A stretch of DNA of 64,000 nucleotides, from contig NZ_PQSP01000005.1 in the NCBI RefSeq assembly GCF_003991585.1, positions 62,001 through 126,000 of the forward strand. Direction: 5' to 3'. Below the pieces are notes generated by a model, which was given only the letters and a program-made list of their open reading frames with translations, did not search any database and was not told the DNA's origin. Source of the stretch: Saezia sanguinis. Its GTDB lineage: Bacteria; Pseudomonadota; Gammaproteobacteria; Burkholderiales; Burkholderiaceae_C. Below, piece by piece: positions 45,850 to 53,835 of the stretch; the first letter of the stretch is position 1; every line of letters begins with the position of its first letter. Made by a program: the position numbers and the translations under genes.

Positions 45850-46191
45850 ATGTCAGTGAATGCGCAAATTGCACCCTTTCGGATGGTGAGTTTTGAAGGA
45901 ACTCATTCTCTGTTGCTGGACGTGGGTGAGTACAAGGCGGATATTTTCTCTGCACGCGAAGAGGATGGATTTGAGGGCAATGGCTATGATTGGGCATCTT
46001 TGGCACGTGTCTTTTTGCAGGAAAAGATGCCGGAGTTGCAGGATATCATTGGTTTTGATCCTGAGGGCAGCATGTTTTGTGCATACGCCAGCGATAAAGA
46101 GGCGTTGCAAAAGTTTGCATTGGGCTTTCATGCCGCATGTGAAGACGATGCATTGATCCGCGACCTTTTTTCCCGTGCCGAGCTGGATTAA
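45850..46191 (+). CDS. Immunity protein 51-like (Imm51) family protein
   Basis: A 113-aa acidic soluble protein. Its pattern is that of Imm51-type immunity proteins of polymorphic toxin systems: an early F-V-FEGTHSLLL strand, GYDWASLARVFLQEKMPEL (about 49-67), FDPEGSMFCAYASDKEAL (about 73-90), and the acidic end FSRAELD. The family match is from memory of the conserved core, not a search. AAAGAGGTG lies about 8 nt before the ATG. No toxin, VgrG, Rhs or contact-dependent inhibition gene is within the window, so it is an orphan immunity gene if the assignment is right. Confidence 0.65.
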   Translation: MSVNAQIAPFRMVSFEGTHSLLLDVGEYKADIFSAREEDGFEGNGYDWASLARVFLQEKMPELQDIIGFDPEGSMFCAYASDKEALQKFALGFHAACEDDALIRDLFSRAELD

Positions 46192-46203
46192 CCAAACGCC
46201 ATG

Positions 46204-46800
46204 TCAGCGACCGTATAGCTGAACCTGCTGGGAAAGTTGCTCGTAAACCTTTTTCAGGAGTTGATAAGCTTCTGATTTGTTGGCGTCCAGATGAATTTCC
46301 AGCAGGTCGTTGATGACCCGGGTTGCCAGTTCAATTTTGGTTCTGTCTGCCAGCAGATGGTGCCAAGTCATGTAAATAATGAAATAAGTGATGGCAAACG
46401 AGAGGGCCGAAATCACCAGGGTCTGGTTGGTATTGGTTCTCAAACAAGCGGCAATGAGCACGGTTTGGGCCAGAAAAACCGCAACATAAGGGCCATATTT
46501 GATCAGTGCCGTATTGCGGTAAATATAGTTAGCTGTCTCCAGCATACGAAATGGGCTGTCAATGCCTTTGACGTGATGAAACAGCATGATCTCTGCAATC
46601 ACAACCAGCAGGAAAATAGTGCTTTGGATGGCAAATGCTTTATAAGGCGCAAATTTGCGCGCAACCACCAAAGCAAGAGCAAAGACGCACAAAAAAGCAA
46701 TGCCGATACAGGTCATCTGCAGCAGCGTGAATGTCAACCCGAAGTAAAACAGGCTGAGGCCAAATGCAACGGCTAAAAAGATAAGAGGCACGATGAACAT
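46204..46800 (-). CDS. Hypothetical integral membrane protein
   Basis: A 198-aa protein that I do not recognise. About five hydrophobic helices span residues 1-150 (for example MFIVPLIFLAVAFGLSLFYF, IGIAFLCVFALALVVA, IFLLVVIAEIMLF, VFLAQTVLIAACL). A hydrophilic helical tail follows (about 155-198) with charged and Gln-rich segments. A conserved-looking HHLLADRTKIELATRVIND lies between helix and tail. It is convergent with the Imm51-like gene with a 12-bp gap. Upstream lies the 32-bp palindrome at 46850-46881, which may regulate it. Confidence 0.7.
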   Translation of the reverse strand: MFIVPLIFLAVAFGLSLFYFGLTFTLLQMTCIGIAFLCVFALALVVARKFAPYKAFAIQSTIFLLVVIAEIMLFHHVKGIDSPFRMLETANYIYRNTALIKYGPYVAVFLAQTVLIAACLRTNTNQTLVISALSFAITYFIIYMTWHHLLADRTKIELATRVINDLLEIHLDANKSEAYQLLKKVYEQLSQQVQLYGR

Positions 46801-46849
46801 AAGCGGCTCAGGTCACTGAAATAAAGAGAATGCAGATTAGCCATAAGCG

Positions 46850-46881
46850 CACATGAATTATTCGCGTAAATATTTCATGTG
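46850..46881. promoter_or_regulatory. 32-bp near-perfect palindrome in the divergent nrdA region
   Basis: Arms CACATGAA (46850-46857) and TTCATGTG (46874-46881) are perfect, and four of the next base pairs inward also match. It lies 50 bases upstream of the membrane-protein start. Its symmetry and position suggest an operator, though a hairpin is also possible. The binding protein is unknown. Confidence 0.45.
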
Positions 46882-47113
46882 TGTCAATTGTTACTCATTT
46901 TGCATGATATTGCCCTGATAATCGACATAAATAGTATGTTCTTGCCTGGTTTGTGTTTGTAGGCAATTGTTGTGCTGTTCTGCTGCGAAAAGGCAGAGTA
47001 TTGCCAACAGTGATCAAACAAAATCCCTTCCTGGAGTGTCGACATTGTTTTTGCGGCTTAATGCTCCAAGACCGCGTAGTTAAGCGGTTTTTCCATTTGT
47101 TGTAAATTAACGC
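46882..47113. other. Non-coding stretch between the palindrome and the nrdA promoter
   Basis: Together with the flanking sites this forms a 566-base divergent intergenic region (46801-47366). In these 232 bases I see no gene, no RNA gene and no further clear operator. It is AT-rich and presumably holds the promoter of the minus-strand membrane-protein gene. Confidence 0.45.
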
Positions 47114-47142
47114 TTGACGCTATAGATAGTGCTTGAAATAAT
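47114..47142 (+). promoter_or_regulatory. nrdA promoter (sigma-70)
   Basis: TTGACG (47114-47119) and AATAAT (47137-47142), each five of six to consensus, are separated by exactly 17 bp. Transcription would start near 47149, leaving a leader of about 218 nt before nrdA. The two NrdR boxes overlap this promoter and its start site. Confidence 0.7.
47117..47132 (+). promoter_or_regulatory. NrdR box 1
   Basis: ACGCTATAGATAGTGC fits the NrdR consensus (acaCwAtATaTwGtgt) at 13 of 16 positions and is itself nearly palindromic. It overlaps the -35 element and spacer of the nrdA promoter. NrdR is the nucleotide-sensing repressor of ribonucleotide reductase genes. Confidence 0.75.
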
Positions 47143-47148
47143 AGACAA

Positions 47149-47164
47149 ACACTAAATGTAGGGT
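47149..47164 (+). promoter_or_regulatory. NrdR box 2
   Basis: ACACTAAATGTAGGGT fits the NrdR consensus at 13 of 16 positions. It lies exactly 32 bp (three helical turns) after box 1, the spacing usual for paired NrdR boxes, and covers the predicted transcription start. Confidence 0.7.
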
Positions 47165-47189
47165 TGCTGACCTTTTCACTACATGGCAT

Positions 47190-47221
47190 TGCCGGGCAAA
47201 TACTTAAGGGTATGCCCGGCA
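47190..47221 (+). promoter_or_regulatory. Stable hairpin in the nrdA leader
   Basis: TGCCGGGCA (47190-47198) and TGCCCGGCA (47213-47221) form a perfect 9-bp GC-rich stem with a 14-nt loop. It lies within the predicted 5' untranslated region. There is no U-run, so it is not a simple terminator. Confidence 0.5.
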
Positions 47222-47366
47222 GAATTGTGACATTTCGATTGTAAAAATTAGCAAATTATTTGTTGCTTCGGCGGTGATGGCTTGAAGTGAGTATGGGCGG
47301 GTTACTTTAAGAGGATGACCTTTCCATAGTTGATTTTGCCCCCAATTTATTCAAGGACGATTAATA

Positions 47367-50279
47367 ATGCAGTCAGTTATTTCTGATCCCACGGTTTCTT
47401 CAGGAGCGTCCATGCATGGATATGCAGCTTCTGAGCACAATGTTGAGCAGCCATTGGCTGATAGTGCTTACAGTAACTATCAGATCATCCGGCGTAACGG
47501 AGCTGTTGTGCAGTTTGAGCCCAGCAAAATTGCCGTGGCGATGATGAAAGCCTTTTTGGCTGTACATGGCACGCAGGGGGCGGCATCGGCCAGCGTGCGT
47601 GAAATGGTGGATGAACTGACGCAGACGGTGGTGCGCGGGTTGCTGCGCTCACGTCCGGCAGGCGGGACTTTTCATATTGAAGATGTGCAGGACCATGTGG
47701 AACTGGCGCTGATGCGCGGTGGTCATCATGAAGTCGCCCGTGCTTATGTGCTGTATCGTGAACGCCGGGCGCAGGAACGTGCTCAGCAAAAACAGCAGGA
47801 AAAAGCAGCACACCCTGAACTGCATGTGGTGGATGGCAATGAGCGCCGGCCGCTGGATGTGGAAATGCTGCGCAGGCTGGTTGAATCTGCCTGTGCCGGG
47901 TTGGGTGAGGATGTGAAGCCGGAACCGGTGGTGACTGAAACCCTGCGCAATCTTTATGACGGCGTGCCGCTGATCGAAGTGTTTAAGGCATCGATTCTGG
48001 CTGCCCGTACCCGTATTGAGCATGATCCGGGCTATAACCAGGTGACTGCCAGACTGTTGCTGCATACGATCCGCAAGGAAGTCCTGAATGAAAATGTGGA
48101 CCAGGATGCGATGCAGGGCCGTTATGCCGAGTATTTTGCAGATTACATCCAAAAAGGGATTGAAGCGGACTTGCTGGATGAGCGGCTGGGCCAGTTTGAC
48201 CTGGCACGGCTGGGTGCTGCGCTGAAGGCAGAGCGTGATCTGCAGTTTGATTACCTGGGCCTGCAGACTTTGTATGACCGGTACTTTCTGCATATCCGGA
48301 AAAAACGGATTGAACTGCCTCAGGCGTTTTTCATGCGCGTGGCGATGGGGTTGGCGCTCAATGAAATTGACCGTGAGGCGCGTGCCATTGAGTTTTATGA
48401 AGTGCTGTCCAAATTTGATTTCATGTCCAGCACGCCAACGCTGTTCAATTCCGGCACATTGCGTTCCCAGCTTTCCAGCTGCTACCTGACAACGGTGCCT
48501 GATGACTTGGATGGCATTTACGAAGCGATCAAAGAAAATGCGTTGTTATCTAAATATGCCGGCGGGCTTGGCAACGACTGGACACGTGTTCGTGCGCTGG
48601 GCAGCCACATCAAAGGTACCAATGGCGAGTCACAGGGAGTCGTGCCGTTTCTGAAGGTGGTGAATGATACCGCTGTGGCGGTGAACCAGGGTGGCAAGCG
48701 CAAGGGGGCGGTCTGTGCGTACCTGGAGTCATGGCACCTGGATATTGAGGAGTTTCAGGAACTGCGCAAAAACACCGGCGATGACCGCCGCCGTACCCAT
48801 GACATGAATACGGCCAACTGGATTCCGGACCTGTTCATGAAACGGGTGATGGAAGACGGGCAGTGGACTTTATTCTCTCCAAGCGATTGCCCCGATTTGC
48901 ACGACCTGCATGGCGATGCGTTTGAAAAAGCCTATACCCGCTATGAGCAAATGGCTGATGAAGGGCAGATTTCGCTGTTCCGGCGGATGCGTGCAGTTGA
49001 TTTGTGGCGCAAGATGCTTTCCATGCTGTTTGAAACTGGCCATCCCTGGATTACCTTTAAAGACCCGTGCAATGTGCGTTCACCGCAGCAGCATATGGGG
49101 GTGGTGCATTCCAGCAATCTGTGTACAGAAATTACGCTGAACACCAACGACAAGGAAATCGCGGTGTGCAACCTGGGTTCTGTGAACCTGGCGCAGCACA
49201 TCAAAAAAGGTACCAATGGCAATGAGCTCGACATGGACAAGCTGCGTCAGACCATACGCATTGCCATGCGCATGCTGGATAACGTGATCGATATCAACTA
49301 CTACGCGGTGGCAAAAGCCAGAAACTCAAACATGCGGCATCGTCCGGTAGGGCTTGGGCTGATGGGCTTCCAGGACGCTTTATATCAAATGCGTTTGCCA
49401 TATGGTTCAGAAAAAGCGGTCGAATTTGCTGACCAGTCCATGGAAGCCATTTGCTATTTTGCGTATGAGGCATCCAGCGATCTGGCTACCGAGCGCGGCT
49501 GCTATGCATCGTATGAAGGGTCTTTGTGGAGCAAAGGCATTCTGCCGCTGGATTCATTGGATATGCTGGCACAGGCACGAGGCGGCTATCTGGACGTTGA
49601 TCGCACCCAGCGTCTGGATTGGGACGGATTGCGTGCCAGAATCAAACAGCAGGGCATGCGCAACTCCAACTGCGTGGCGATTGCACCCACGGCGACCATT
49701 TCCAACATTGTGGGGGTGGACCAGTCGATTGAGCCGAACTTTGGCAACCTGGCGGTGAAGTCCAACCTGTCTGGAGAGTTTACGATCATTAACCAATATC
49801 TGGTGCGTGATCTGAAAGAACTGGGCTTGTGGGATGATGTGATGGTGATGGATCTCAAGCATTTTGAGGGATCGCTGGATCGCATCGACCGCGTGCCTGA
49901 TGATCTGAAAAATCTGTATGCCACCGCGTTTGAAATTGATCCGACATGGCTGGTTTTAGCCGCTTCACGTCGGCAAAAATGGATTGATCAGGCCCAGTCG
50001 CTCAATATTTATATGGCCAATGCATCCGGGCGCAAGCTGGATGAAACATACAAGCTGGCATGGACATCGGGTCTGAAAACCACTTATTACCTGCGCTCTT
50101 CCAGCGCGGCTCATGCAGAAAAAGCAACCGTGCGCGCGGGCTCACACAACGCAGTGCCGGCATCTATGCCGACGGCAGCAGCAGCTCCTGTTGCCAAACC
50201 GGCGGCGCCTGCGGCAGTTCCTGCAACAGACATTAAATTCTGTTCTTTGGATGATCCGGGATGTGAAGCGTGTCAGTAA
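47367..50279 (+). CDS. nrdA: Class Ia ribonucleoside-diphosphate reductase, alpha subunit
   Basis: The 970-aa catalytic subunit that reduces ribonucleoside diphosphates to deoxyribonucleotides. An N-terminal ATP-cone (about 37-135; begins YQIIRRNGAVVQFEPSKIA) provides dATP feedback. The active-site cysteines are C372 (QLSSCYLTT), C586 in SNLCTEITL (with N584 and E588), and the Cys of CNLGSVNL just after. TTYYLRSSSAAHAEK marks the end of the barrel, followed by an Ala/Pro-rich linker and the C-terminal redox pair in DPGCEACQ. It is longer than E. coli NrdA (761 aa), as is common in betaproteobacteria. nrdB follows after 197 bp. Confidence 0.97.
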   Translation: MQSVISDPTVSSGASMHGYAASEHNVEQPLADSAYSNYQIIRRNGAVVQFEPSKIAVAMMKAFLAVHGTQGAASASVREMVDELTQTVVRGLLRSRPAGGTFHIEDVQDHVELALMRGGHHEVARAYVLYRERRAQERAQQKQQEKAAHPELHVVDGNERRPLDVEMLRRLVESACAGLGEDVKPEPVVTETLRNLYDGVPLIEVFKASILAARTRIEHDPGYNQVTARLLLHTIRKEVLNENVDQDAMQGRYAEYFADYIQKGIEADLLDERLGQFDLARLGAALKAERDLQFDYLGLQTLYDRYFLHIRKKRIELPQAFFMRVAMGLALNEIDREARAIEFYEVLSKFDFMSSTPTLFNSGTLRSQLSSCYLTTVPDDLDGIYEAIKENALLSKYAGGLGNDWTRVRALGSHIKGTNGESQGVVPFLKVVNDTAVAVNQGGKRKGAVCAYLESWHLDIEEFQELRKNTGDDRRRTHDMNTANWIPDLFMKRVMEDGQWTLFSPSDCPDLHDLHGDAFEKAYTRYEQMADEGQISLFRRMRAVDLWRKMLSMLFETGHPWITFKDPCNVRSPQQHMGVVHSSNLCTEITLNTNDKEIAVCNLGSVNLAQHIKKGTNGNELDMDKLRQTIRIAMRMLDNVIDINYYAVAKARNSNMRHRPVGLGLMGFQDALYQMRLPYGSEKAVEFADQSMEAICYFAYEASSDLATERGCYASYEGSLWSKGILPLDSLDMLAQARGGYLDVDRTQRLDWDGLRARIKQQGMRNSNCVAIAPTATISNIVGVDQSIEPNFGNLAVKSNLSGEFTIINQYLVRDLKELGLWDDVMVMDLKHFEGSLDRIDRVPDDLKNLYATAFEIDPTWLVLAASRRQKWIDQAQSLNIYMANASGRKLDETYKLAWTSGLKTTYYLRSSSAAHAEKATVRAGSHNAVPASMPTAAAAPVAKPAAPAAVPATDIKFCSLDDPGCEACQ

Positions 50280-50312
50280 AAAAGTAGAAAGTTTTTGAAA
50301 ATTTTTGATCAC

Positions 50313-50337
50313 ACGCATGCTGCCTGATGGCATGCGT
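50313..50337 (+). terminator. Hairpin between nrdA and nrdB
   Basis: ACGCATGC (50313-50320) and GCATGCGT (50330-50337) make a perfect 8-bp stem with a 9-nt loop, 33 bases after the nrdA stop. Only a weak T-rich tail follows, so partial termination or mRNA protection is more likely than a full stop. Confidence 0.45.
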
Positions 50338-50476
50338 TGTTGATGATAGATGGCGACGAAACAAGTAATTCGATGTTTGTTTGCAACATTTATGCATGAT
50401 TCATCATGAAAATTGCAGTGAACACTTGGCGTTTTTCATCAGGTAATCTCATAATCGCAATGAATAGGAAACATAG

Positions 50477-51619
50477 ATGCTTACTTGGGATAACGAAGTT
50501 AAAACATCATCGCAAAATCAGACTGCATCAAATCCAACCGGAAATGGTGCGGCGGCTTCTCCAACTGCAAAAAATCCGGCATTAAGAGGCAGTGATTCCA
50601 AGCGTCGTGTCTCAGCCGCTGATAAATTTGTTATCAACGGACATAGCGACGTTAATCAACTGGTTCCTTTTAAATACAAATGGGCTTGGGAAAAATACCT
50701 GGCCACCTGCGCCAACCACTGGATGCCGCAGGAAGTCAACATGACACGCGATATCGCGCTGTGGAAAGACCCTAACGGCTTAACAGAAGACGAGCGCTTG
50801 ATTGTTAAACGCAACCTTGGCTTTTTCACGACAGCGGATTCTCTGGCTGCCAATAACATTGTTTTAGGCACCTATCGCCATATCACGGCGCCCGAATGCC
50901 GCCAGTTTTTATTGCGTCAGGCTTTTGAAGAAGCCATTCATACGCATGCGTATCAGTACATCGTCGAATCCATTGGTTTAGATGAAGGTGAAATTTTTAA
51001 CGCTTATCATGAAATCGATTCGATCCGCAATAAAGATGAATTCCTGATTCCGTTCATCGATACGATTACCGACCCTTCTTTCCAGACCGGAACGCCGGAA
51101 AACGACCAGAAGCTGTTGCGTTCCCTGATCGTGTTTGCCTGCCTGATGGAAGGGCTGTTCTTCTATGTCGGGTTCACCCAGATTCTGTCGCTGGGGCGGC
51201 AGAACAAGATGGTTGGTGCTGCCGAGCAGTATCAGTACATCATGCGTGATGAATCCATGCATACCAATTTCGGTATTGACATGATCAACCAGATCAAGCT
51301 GGAAAATCCAGATTTGTGGACACCTGAGTTCCGCGAAGAGATTACGGGCCTGTTTATGCAGGCTGTCGATCTGGAATATCAATACGCTGAAGATACGATG
51401 CCGCGAGGCGTACTGGGTTTAAACGCATCCATGTTCAAGGGCTATTTGCGATTTATTGCCAACAGGCGAGCAACGCAAATTGGTCTGCCGGAACTTTTCC
51501 CTAATGAGGAAAATCCATTCCCATGGATGAGTGAAATGATTGATCTCAAGAAGGAGCGCAATTTCTTTGAAACGCGCGTGATTGACTATCAAAGTGGAGG
51601 TGCTCTTTCCTGGGATTGA
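50477..51619 (+). CDS. nrdB: Class Ia ribonucleoside-diphosphate reductase, beta subunit
   Basis: The 380-aa di-iron tyrosyl-radical subunit. Metal ligands and the radical site align with E. coli R2: E and H of [12 protein letters not shown] with the radical Tyr at the AY position, the Glu of [11 protein letters not shown], and E/H of [11 protein letters not shown]. The C-terminus ends GGALSWD, the tail that docks on NrdA. The first 45 residues are a polar low-complexity extension absent from E. coli NrdB. It has no NrdR boxes of its own that I can see, so it probably relies on the nrdA promoter. Confidence 0.97.
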   Translation: MLTWDNEVKTSSQNQTASNPTGNGAAASPTAKNPALRGSDSKRRVSAADKFVINGHSDVNQLVPFKYKWAWEKYLATCANHWMPQEVNMTRDIALWKDPNGLTEDERLIVKRNLGFFTTADSLAANNIVLGTYRHITAPECRQFLLRQAFEEAIHTHAYQYIVESIGLDEGEIFNAYHEIDSIRNKDEFLIPFIDTITDPSFQTGTPENDQKLLRSLIVFACLMEGLFFYVGFTQILSLGRQNKMVGAAEQYQYIMRDESMHTNFGIDMINQIKLENPDLWTPEFREEITGLFMQAVDLEYQYAEDTMPRGVLGLNASMFKGYLRFIANRRATQIGLPELFPNEENPFPWMSEMIDLKKERNFFETRVIDYQSGGALSWD

Positions 51620-51700
51620 TTAGCTGACTGTGATAGGCGTCCAAGCTGCATGGTGTGTCCTGTACGCACCACGTAGCTGGTTTGGCAGACCGCATATATT

Positions 51701-51728
51701 TTGCGGATTGGGTCAATCGATCTATAAC
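51701..51728 (+). promoter_or_regulatory. Candidate promoter of the histone H1-like gene
   Basis: TTGCGG (51701-51706) and TATAAC (51723-51728) are 16 bp apart. Transcription would start near 51735, giving a leader of about 38 nt before the ATG at 51773. This is a moderate consensus match. Confidence 0.45.
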
Positions 51729-51772
51729 AGAGCAGCATAGGTTTTGTAACTAGATCGAGGAGAAGGTAAATC

Positions 51773-52432
51773 ATGGCAACTGCAAAAAAACCAGTAGCTA
51801 AAAAACCGGCAGCTAAAAAAGTTGCTGCCAAGAAACCCGTAGCTAAAAAAGTTGTAGCTAAGAAACCCGTAGCTAAGAAGGCGGTTGCTGCCAAAAAACC
51901 AGCAGCCAAAAAAGTTGCGGCTAAAAAACCCGTAGCCAAAAAAGCTGTAGCGGCTAAAAAACCGGCAGCTAAAAAAGTTGCGGCCAAAAAGCCCGTAGCT
52001 AAAAAAGCTGTAGCGGCTAAAAAACCGGCAGCCAAAAAAGTTGCGGCTAAAAAGCCCGTAGCTAAAAAAGCTGCTGCGGCTAAAAAACCGGCAGCCAAAA
52101 AAGTTGCGGCCAAAAAGCCCGTAGCTAAAAAAGCTGCTGCGGCTAAAAAGCCTGCTGCTAAAAAAGCTGCGGCCAAAAAGCCTGCCGCTAAAAAACCGGC
52201 AGCCAAGAAGCCTGCCGCTAAGAAACCTGCTGCGAAAAAGCCCGCTGCCAAAAAACCTGCTGCCAAAAAACCTGCTGCCGCTGCTAAAAGAACTGTAGCC
52301 AGCAAGGTCACAGCAACTAAGCCTGTTGAAGTTAAATCAGCAGCTCCTAGTCCTGCAGCAAGCACTCCAGAGGTATCAACCCAGTTGAGTCCTCGGGCAG
52401 CATGGCCTTTCCCGACATCATCTAAGCCTTAA
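51773..52432 (+). CDS. Histone H1-like Lys/Ala/Pro-rich DNA-binding protein
   Basis: A 219-aa, extremely basic protein made almost entirely of AAKKP/VAKK-type repeats (residues 1-175), like the C-terminal tail of eukaryotic histone H1 and bacterial AlgP/Hc-type proteins. It lacks a globular domain. A non-repetitive Thr/Ser/Pro-rich tail (about 176-219) ends the protein. It is expected to bind and compact DNA or RNA through Lys clusters without sequence specificity (inference). GGAGAAGG lies upstream of the ATG. A 63-bp tandem repeat makes up much of the gene, so its length is likely to vary between strains. A good terminator follows. Confidence 0.92.
   Translation: MATAKKPVAKKPAAKKVAAKKPVAKKVVAKKPVAKKAVAAKKPAAKKVAAKKPVAKKAVAAKKPAAKKVAAKKPVAKKAVAAKKPAAKKVAAKKPVAKKAAAAKKPAAKKVAAKKPVAKKAAAAKKPAAKKAAAKKPAAKKPAAKKPAAKKPAAKKPAAKKPAAKKPAAAAKRTVASKVTATKPVEVKSAAPSPAASTPEVSTQLSPRAAWPFPTSSKP
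51881..52132 (+). repeat. 63-bp coding minisatellite, four copies
   Basis: Four consecutive 63-bp (21-codon) units start at 51881, 51944, 52007 and 52070, with a partial fifth from 52133. Each encodes an A-V/A-AAKKPAAKK-VAAKKPVAKK unit. Copies 2 to 4 are nearly identical in DNA, indicating recent expansion by slippage or unequal recombination. Confidence 0.85.
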
Positions 52433-52490
52433 ACAGGCTGGATTTGTCTGCAGGCTGAAGCAAAACACGTTACGCGTTTTGCATCACAGA

Positions 52491-52522
52491 TCCAGGGTTG
52501 GTGTTCCAACCTTGGATTTTTT
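52491..52522 (+). terminator. Rho-independent terminator after the histone H1-like gene
   Basis: TCCAGGGTTGG (52491-52501) and CCAACCTTGGA (52506-52516) pair over 11 bp with one G-T wobble and a TGTT loop, followed by six T residues. It lies about 60 bases after the stop. Confidence 0.8.
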
Positions 52523-52550
52523 CGTCTGAAAATGGCGCTGCTATCAGGGA

Positions 52551-53468
52551 CTATGCGGGAGCAAACTGTCGCGGCAGATCTGCACTGATCTGGTGGTTTT
52601 GGGCACCCGGTGATGCGGCTTTGATGGCGCCCAACTGGTTGCCGAGCCTGGCACAGTGGGTGGCTGGCCAGTGACGCTCGAGCCCATACAATAAAGCGCT
52701 GCGGTATGCATCGCCACAGCCGGTGGGGTCAGCAAGCCTTTCAGGGCGGAATGGGCTGATGTGTGTTTTCTGCCCATGTTGCCACACATCGCTTCCCTGA
52801 GCACCCAACGTGACGAACAGTGCGCCACAAAGTTGTTCAGAGATTTCTGCTAAAGACAAACTGGTTTTTTCACAAAGAAGCTGTCCTTCAAATTGGTTGA
52901 CGGCGATCCAGTCTGCCTGTGACATGATGTCATTGAGCGCGTCGGTCTCAAACTGGGGTAAAGACTGCCCTGGATCAAAAATAAAGGGAATGTGGGCCTG
53001 CTTCATTTGCTGCGCGTGGAGCAGCATGGCCTGACACTCGTTAGGCGCTAGAATGCCGATTTTGATGTGCGGTAATTGCGGAATGGGAAAGCGATGTGCC
53101 TGCCGCATCACTCCCGGATAAAACGCGCTGATTTGGCGGCCGTCGCCATCAATCATGACAATGCACTGTGCCGTATGGGTGTTGGACAGTGCAGCGATGT
53201 ATGCTGTGTCTATACCCAAAGATTGAAGATGGTGCAGATAATCCTTACCATCGGAGCCGACAAGCGCCAGAACGATAGGCTCGCCTCCTAATGCCCGAAG
53301 TGAGTAAGCGATATTGCCTGCACAACCCCCATATTCACGGTGTAGGGTATCCATTTGTAAAGAGGTATTGAAAAGAGTTGGCTGATCAGAAAGAAGGGTG
53401 TCGGCAAAGCGCCCCCCATAGTGGGTGATGGTGTCAAATGCCAGTGAGCCGCAAATCAAGGCAGACAT
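52551..53468 (-). CDS. PfkB-family carbohydrate/nucleoside kinase
   Basis: A 305-aa sugar or nucleoside kinase of the ribokinase fold, closest in character to the adenosine-kinase-like PfkB proteins. The N-terminus CGSLAFDTITHYGGRF, the glycine-rich GGCAGNIAYSLRALGG (about 47-62), and the C-terminal signature ADPTGCGDAYRSALLYGL (about 250-267, with the catalytic Asp) are present; the usual GAGD is GCGD. The ATG at 53468 has no ribosome site, and the sequence 3 bp upstream is the end of a 272-bp inverted-repeat element, so its native leader may have been displaced. Substrate is unknown. Confidence 0.88.
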   Translation of the reverse strand: MSALICGSLAFDTITHYGGRFADTLLSDQPTLFNTSLQMDTLHREYGGCAGNIAYSLRALGGEPIVLALVGSDGKDYLHHLQSLGIDTAYIAALSNTHTAQCIVMIDGDGRQISAFYPGVMRQAHRFPIPQLPHIKIGILAPNECQAMLLHAQQMKQAHIPFIFDPGQSLPQFETDALNDIMSQADWIAVNQFEGQLLCEKTSLSLAEISEQLCGALFVTLGAQGSDVWQHGQKTHISPFRPERLADPTGCGDAYRSALLYGLERHWPATHCARLGNQLGAIKAASPGAQNHQISADLPRQFAPA

Positions 53469-53471
53469 ATA

Positions 53472-53743
53472 AGGGCGTGTTAATACAAAATATAGGAAAT
53501 GCGCAGTTCATTAGGCATAGATGGATGCGCGAAGCAACCAAGATCAATAGTGGTGCTATTGATTGCAGGGTGCGACAAAGTATATACTATGCCTGATGGC
53601 TGCCCGAAGGGAAAGACGCTCAGGCAGCGCCCAGCGGTGTTAGCCCTCGTTTGTGTAGATGTACTACACTGTGCTCGGTCTGCCTTGCTGGTCATCTGCC
53701 TGAACATGCTTTCGCACTCCTATAGATTGTGTTAACACGCCCT
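53472..53743. mobile_element. 272-bp MITE-like element with 26-bp terminal inverted repeats
   Basis: The two ends (53472-53497 and 53718-53743) match as inverted repeats at 23 of 26 positions, including a perfect 12-bp outer block (AGGGCGTGTTAA / TTAACACGCCCT) and an inner CTATAGGA/TATAGGA block. If the ends are taken at GGGCGTG, the flanking trinucleotides are TAA on the left and TGA on the right, close to the TNA target duplications of some IS5-family elements but not identical. The interior encodes no recognisable transposase. It appears to be a non-autonomous or internally deleted element. It lies between the PfkB kinase start and the end of the DUF3426 gene. Confidence 0.75.
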
Positions 53744-53835
53744 GAGTCCTTCAGTTGACCGGTCTGAATGCATACCCTTGTCACAAAAGTGCCGTGCGGA
53801 ACCTATTTTTAATAGGCCTGTAAGAGGGGGACGCG

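Noticed and set aside
50313..50337. tRNA or small RNA in the nrdA-nrdB gap
   Set aside because: Only a single 8-bp hairpin is present; no cloverleaf or T-loop motif could be found there or in any other gap of the window.
51589..52365. Long minus-strand open frame of Ala/Gly/Phe/Leu repeats opposite the histone H1-like gene
   Set aside because: It is the antisense reading of a Lys/Ala/Pro codon repeat; its repeats follow directly from the plus-strand gene, which has a ribosome site, promoter and terminator.
53480..53707. 75-codon minus-strand frame inside the inverted-repeat element as a transposase remnant
   Set aside because: It ends inside the terminal repeat, as some transposases do, but I could see no DDE motif or family similarity, so I call the element non-coding.
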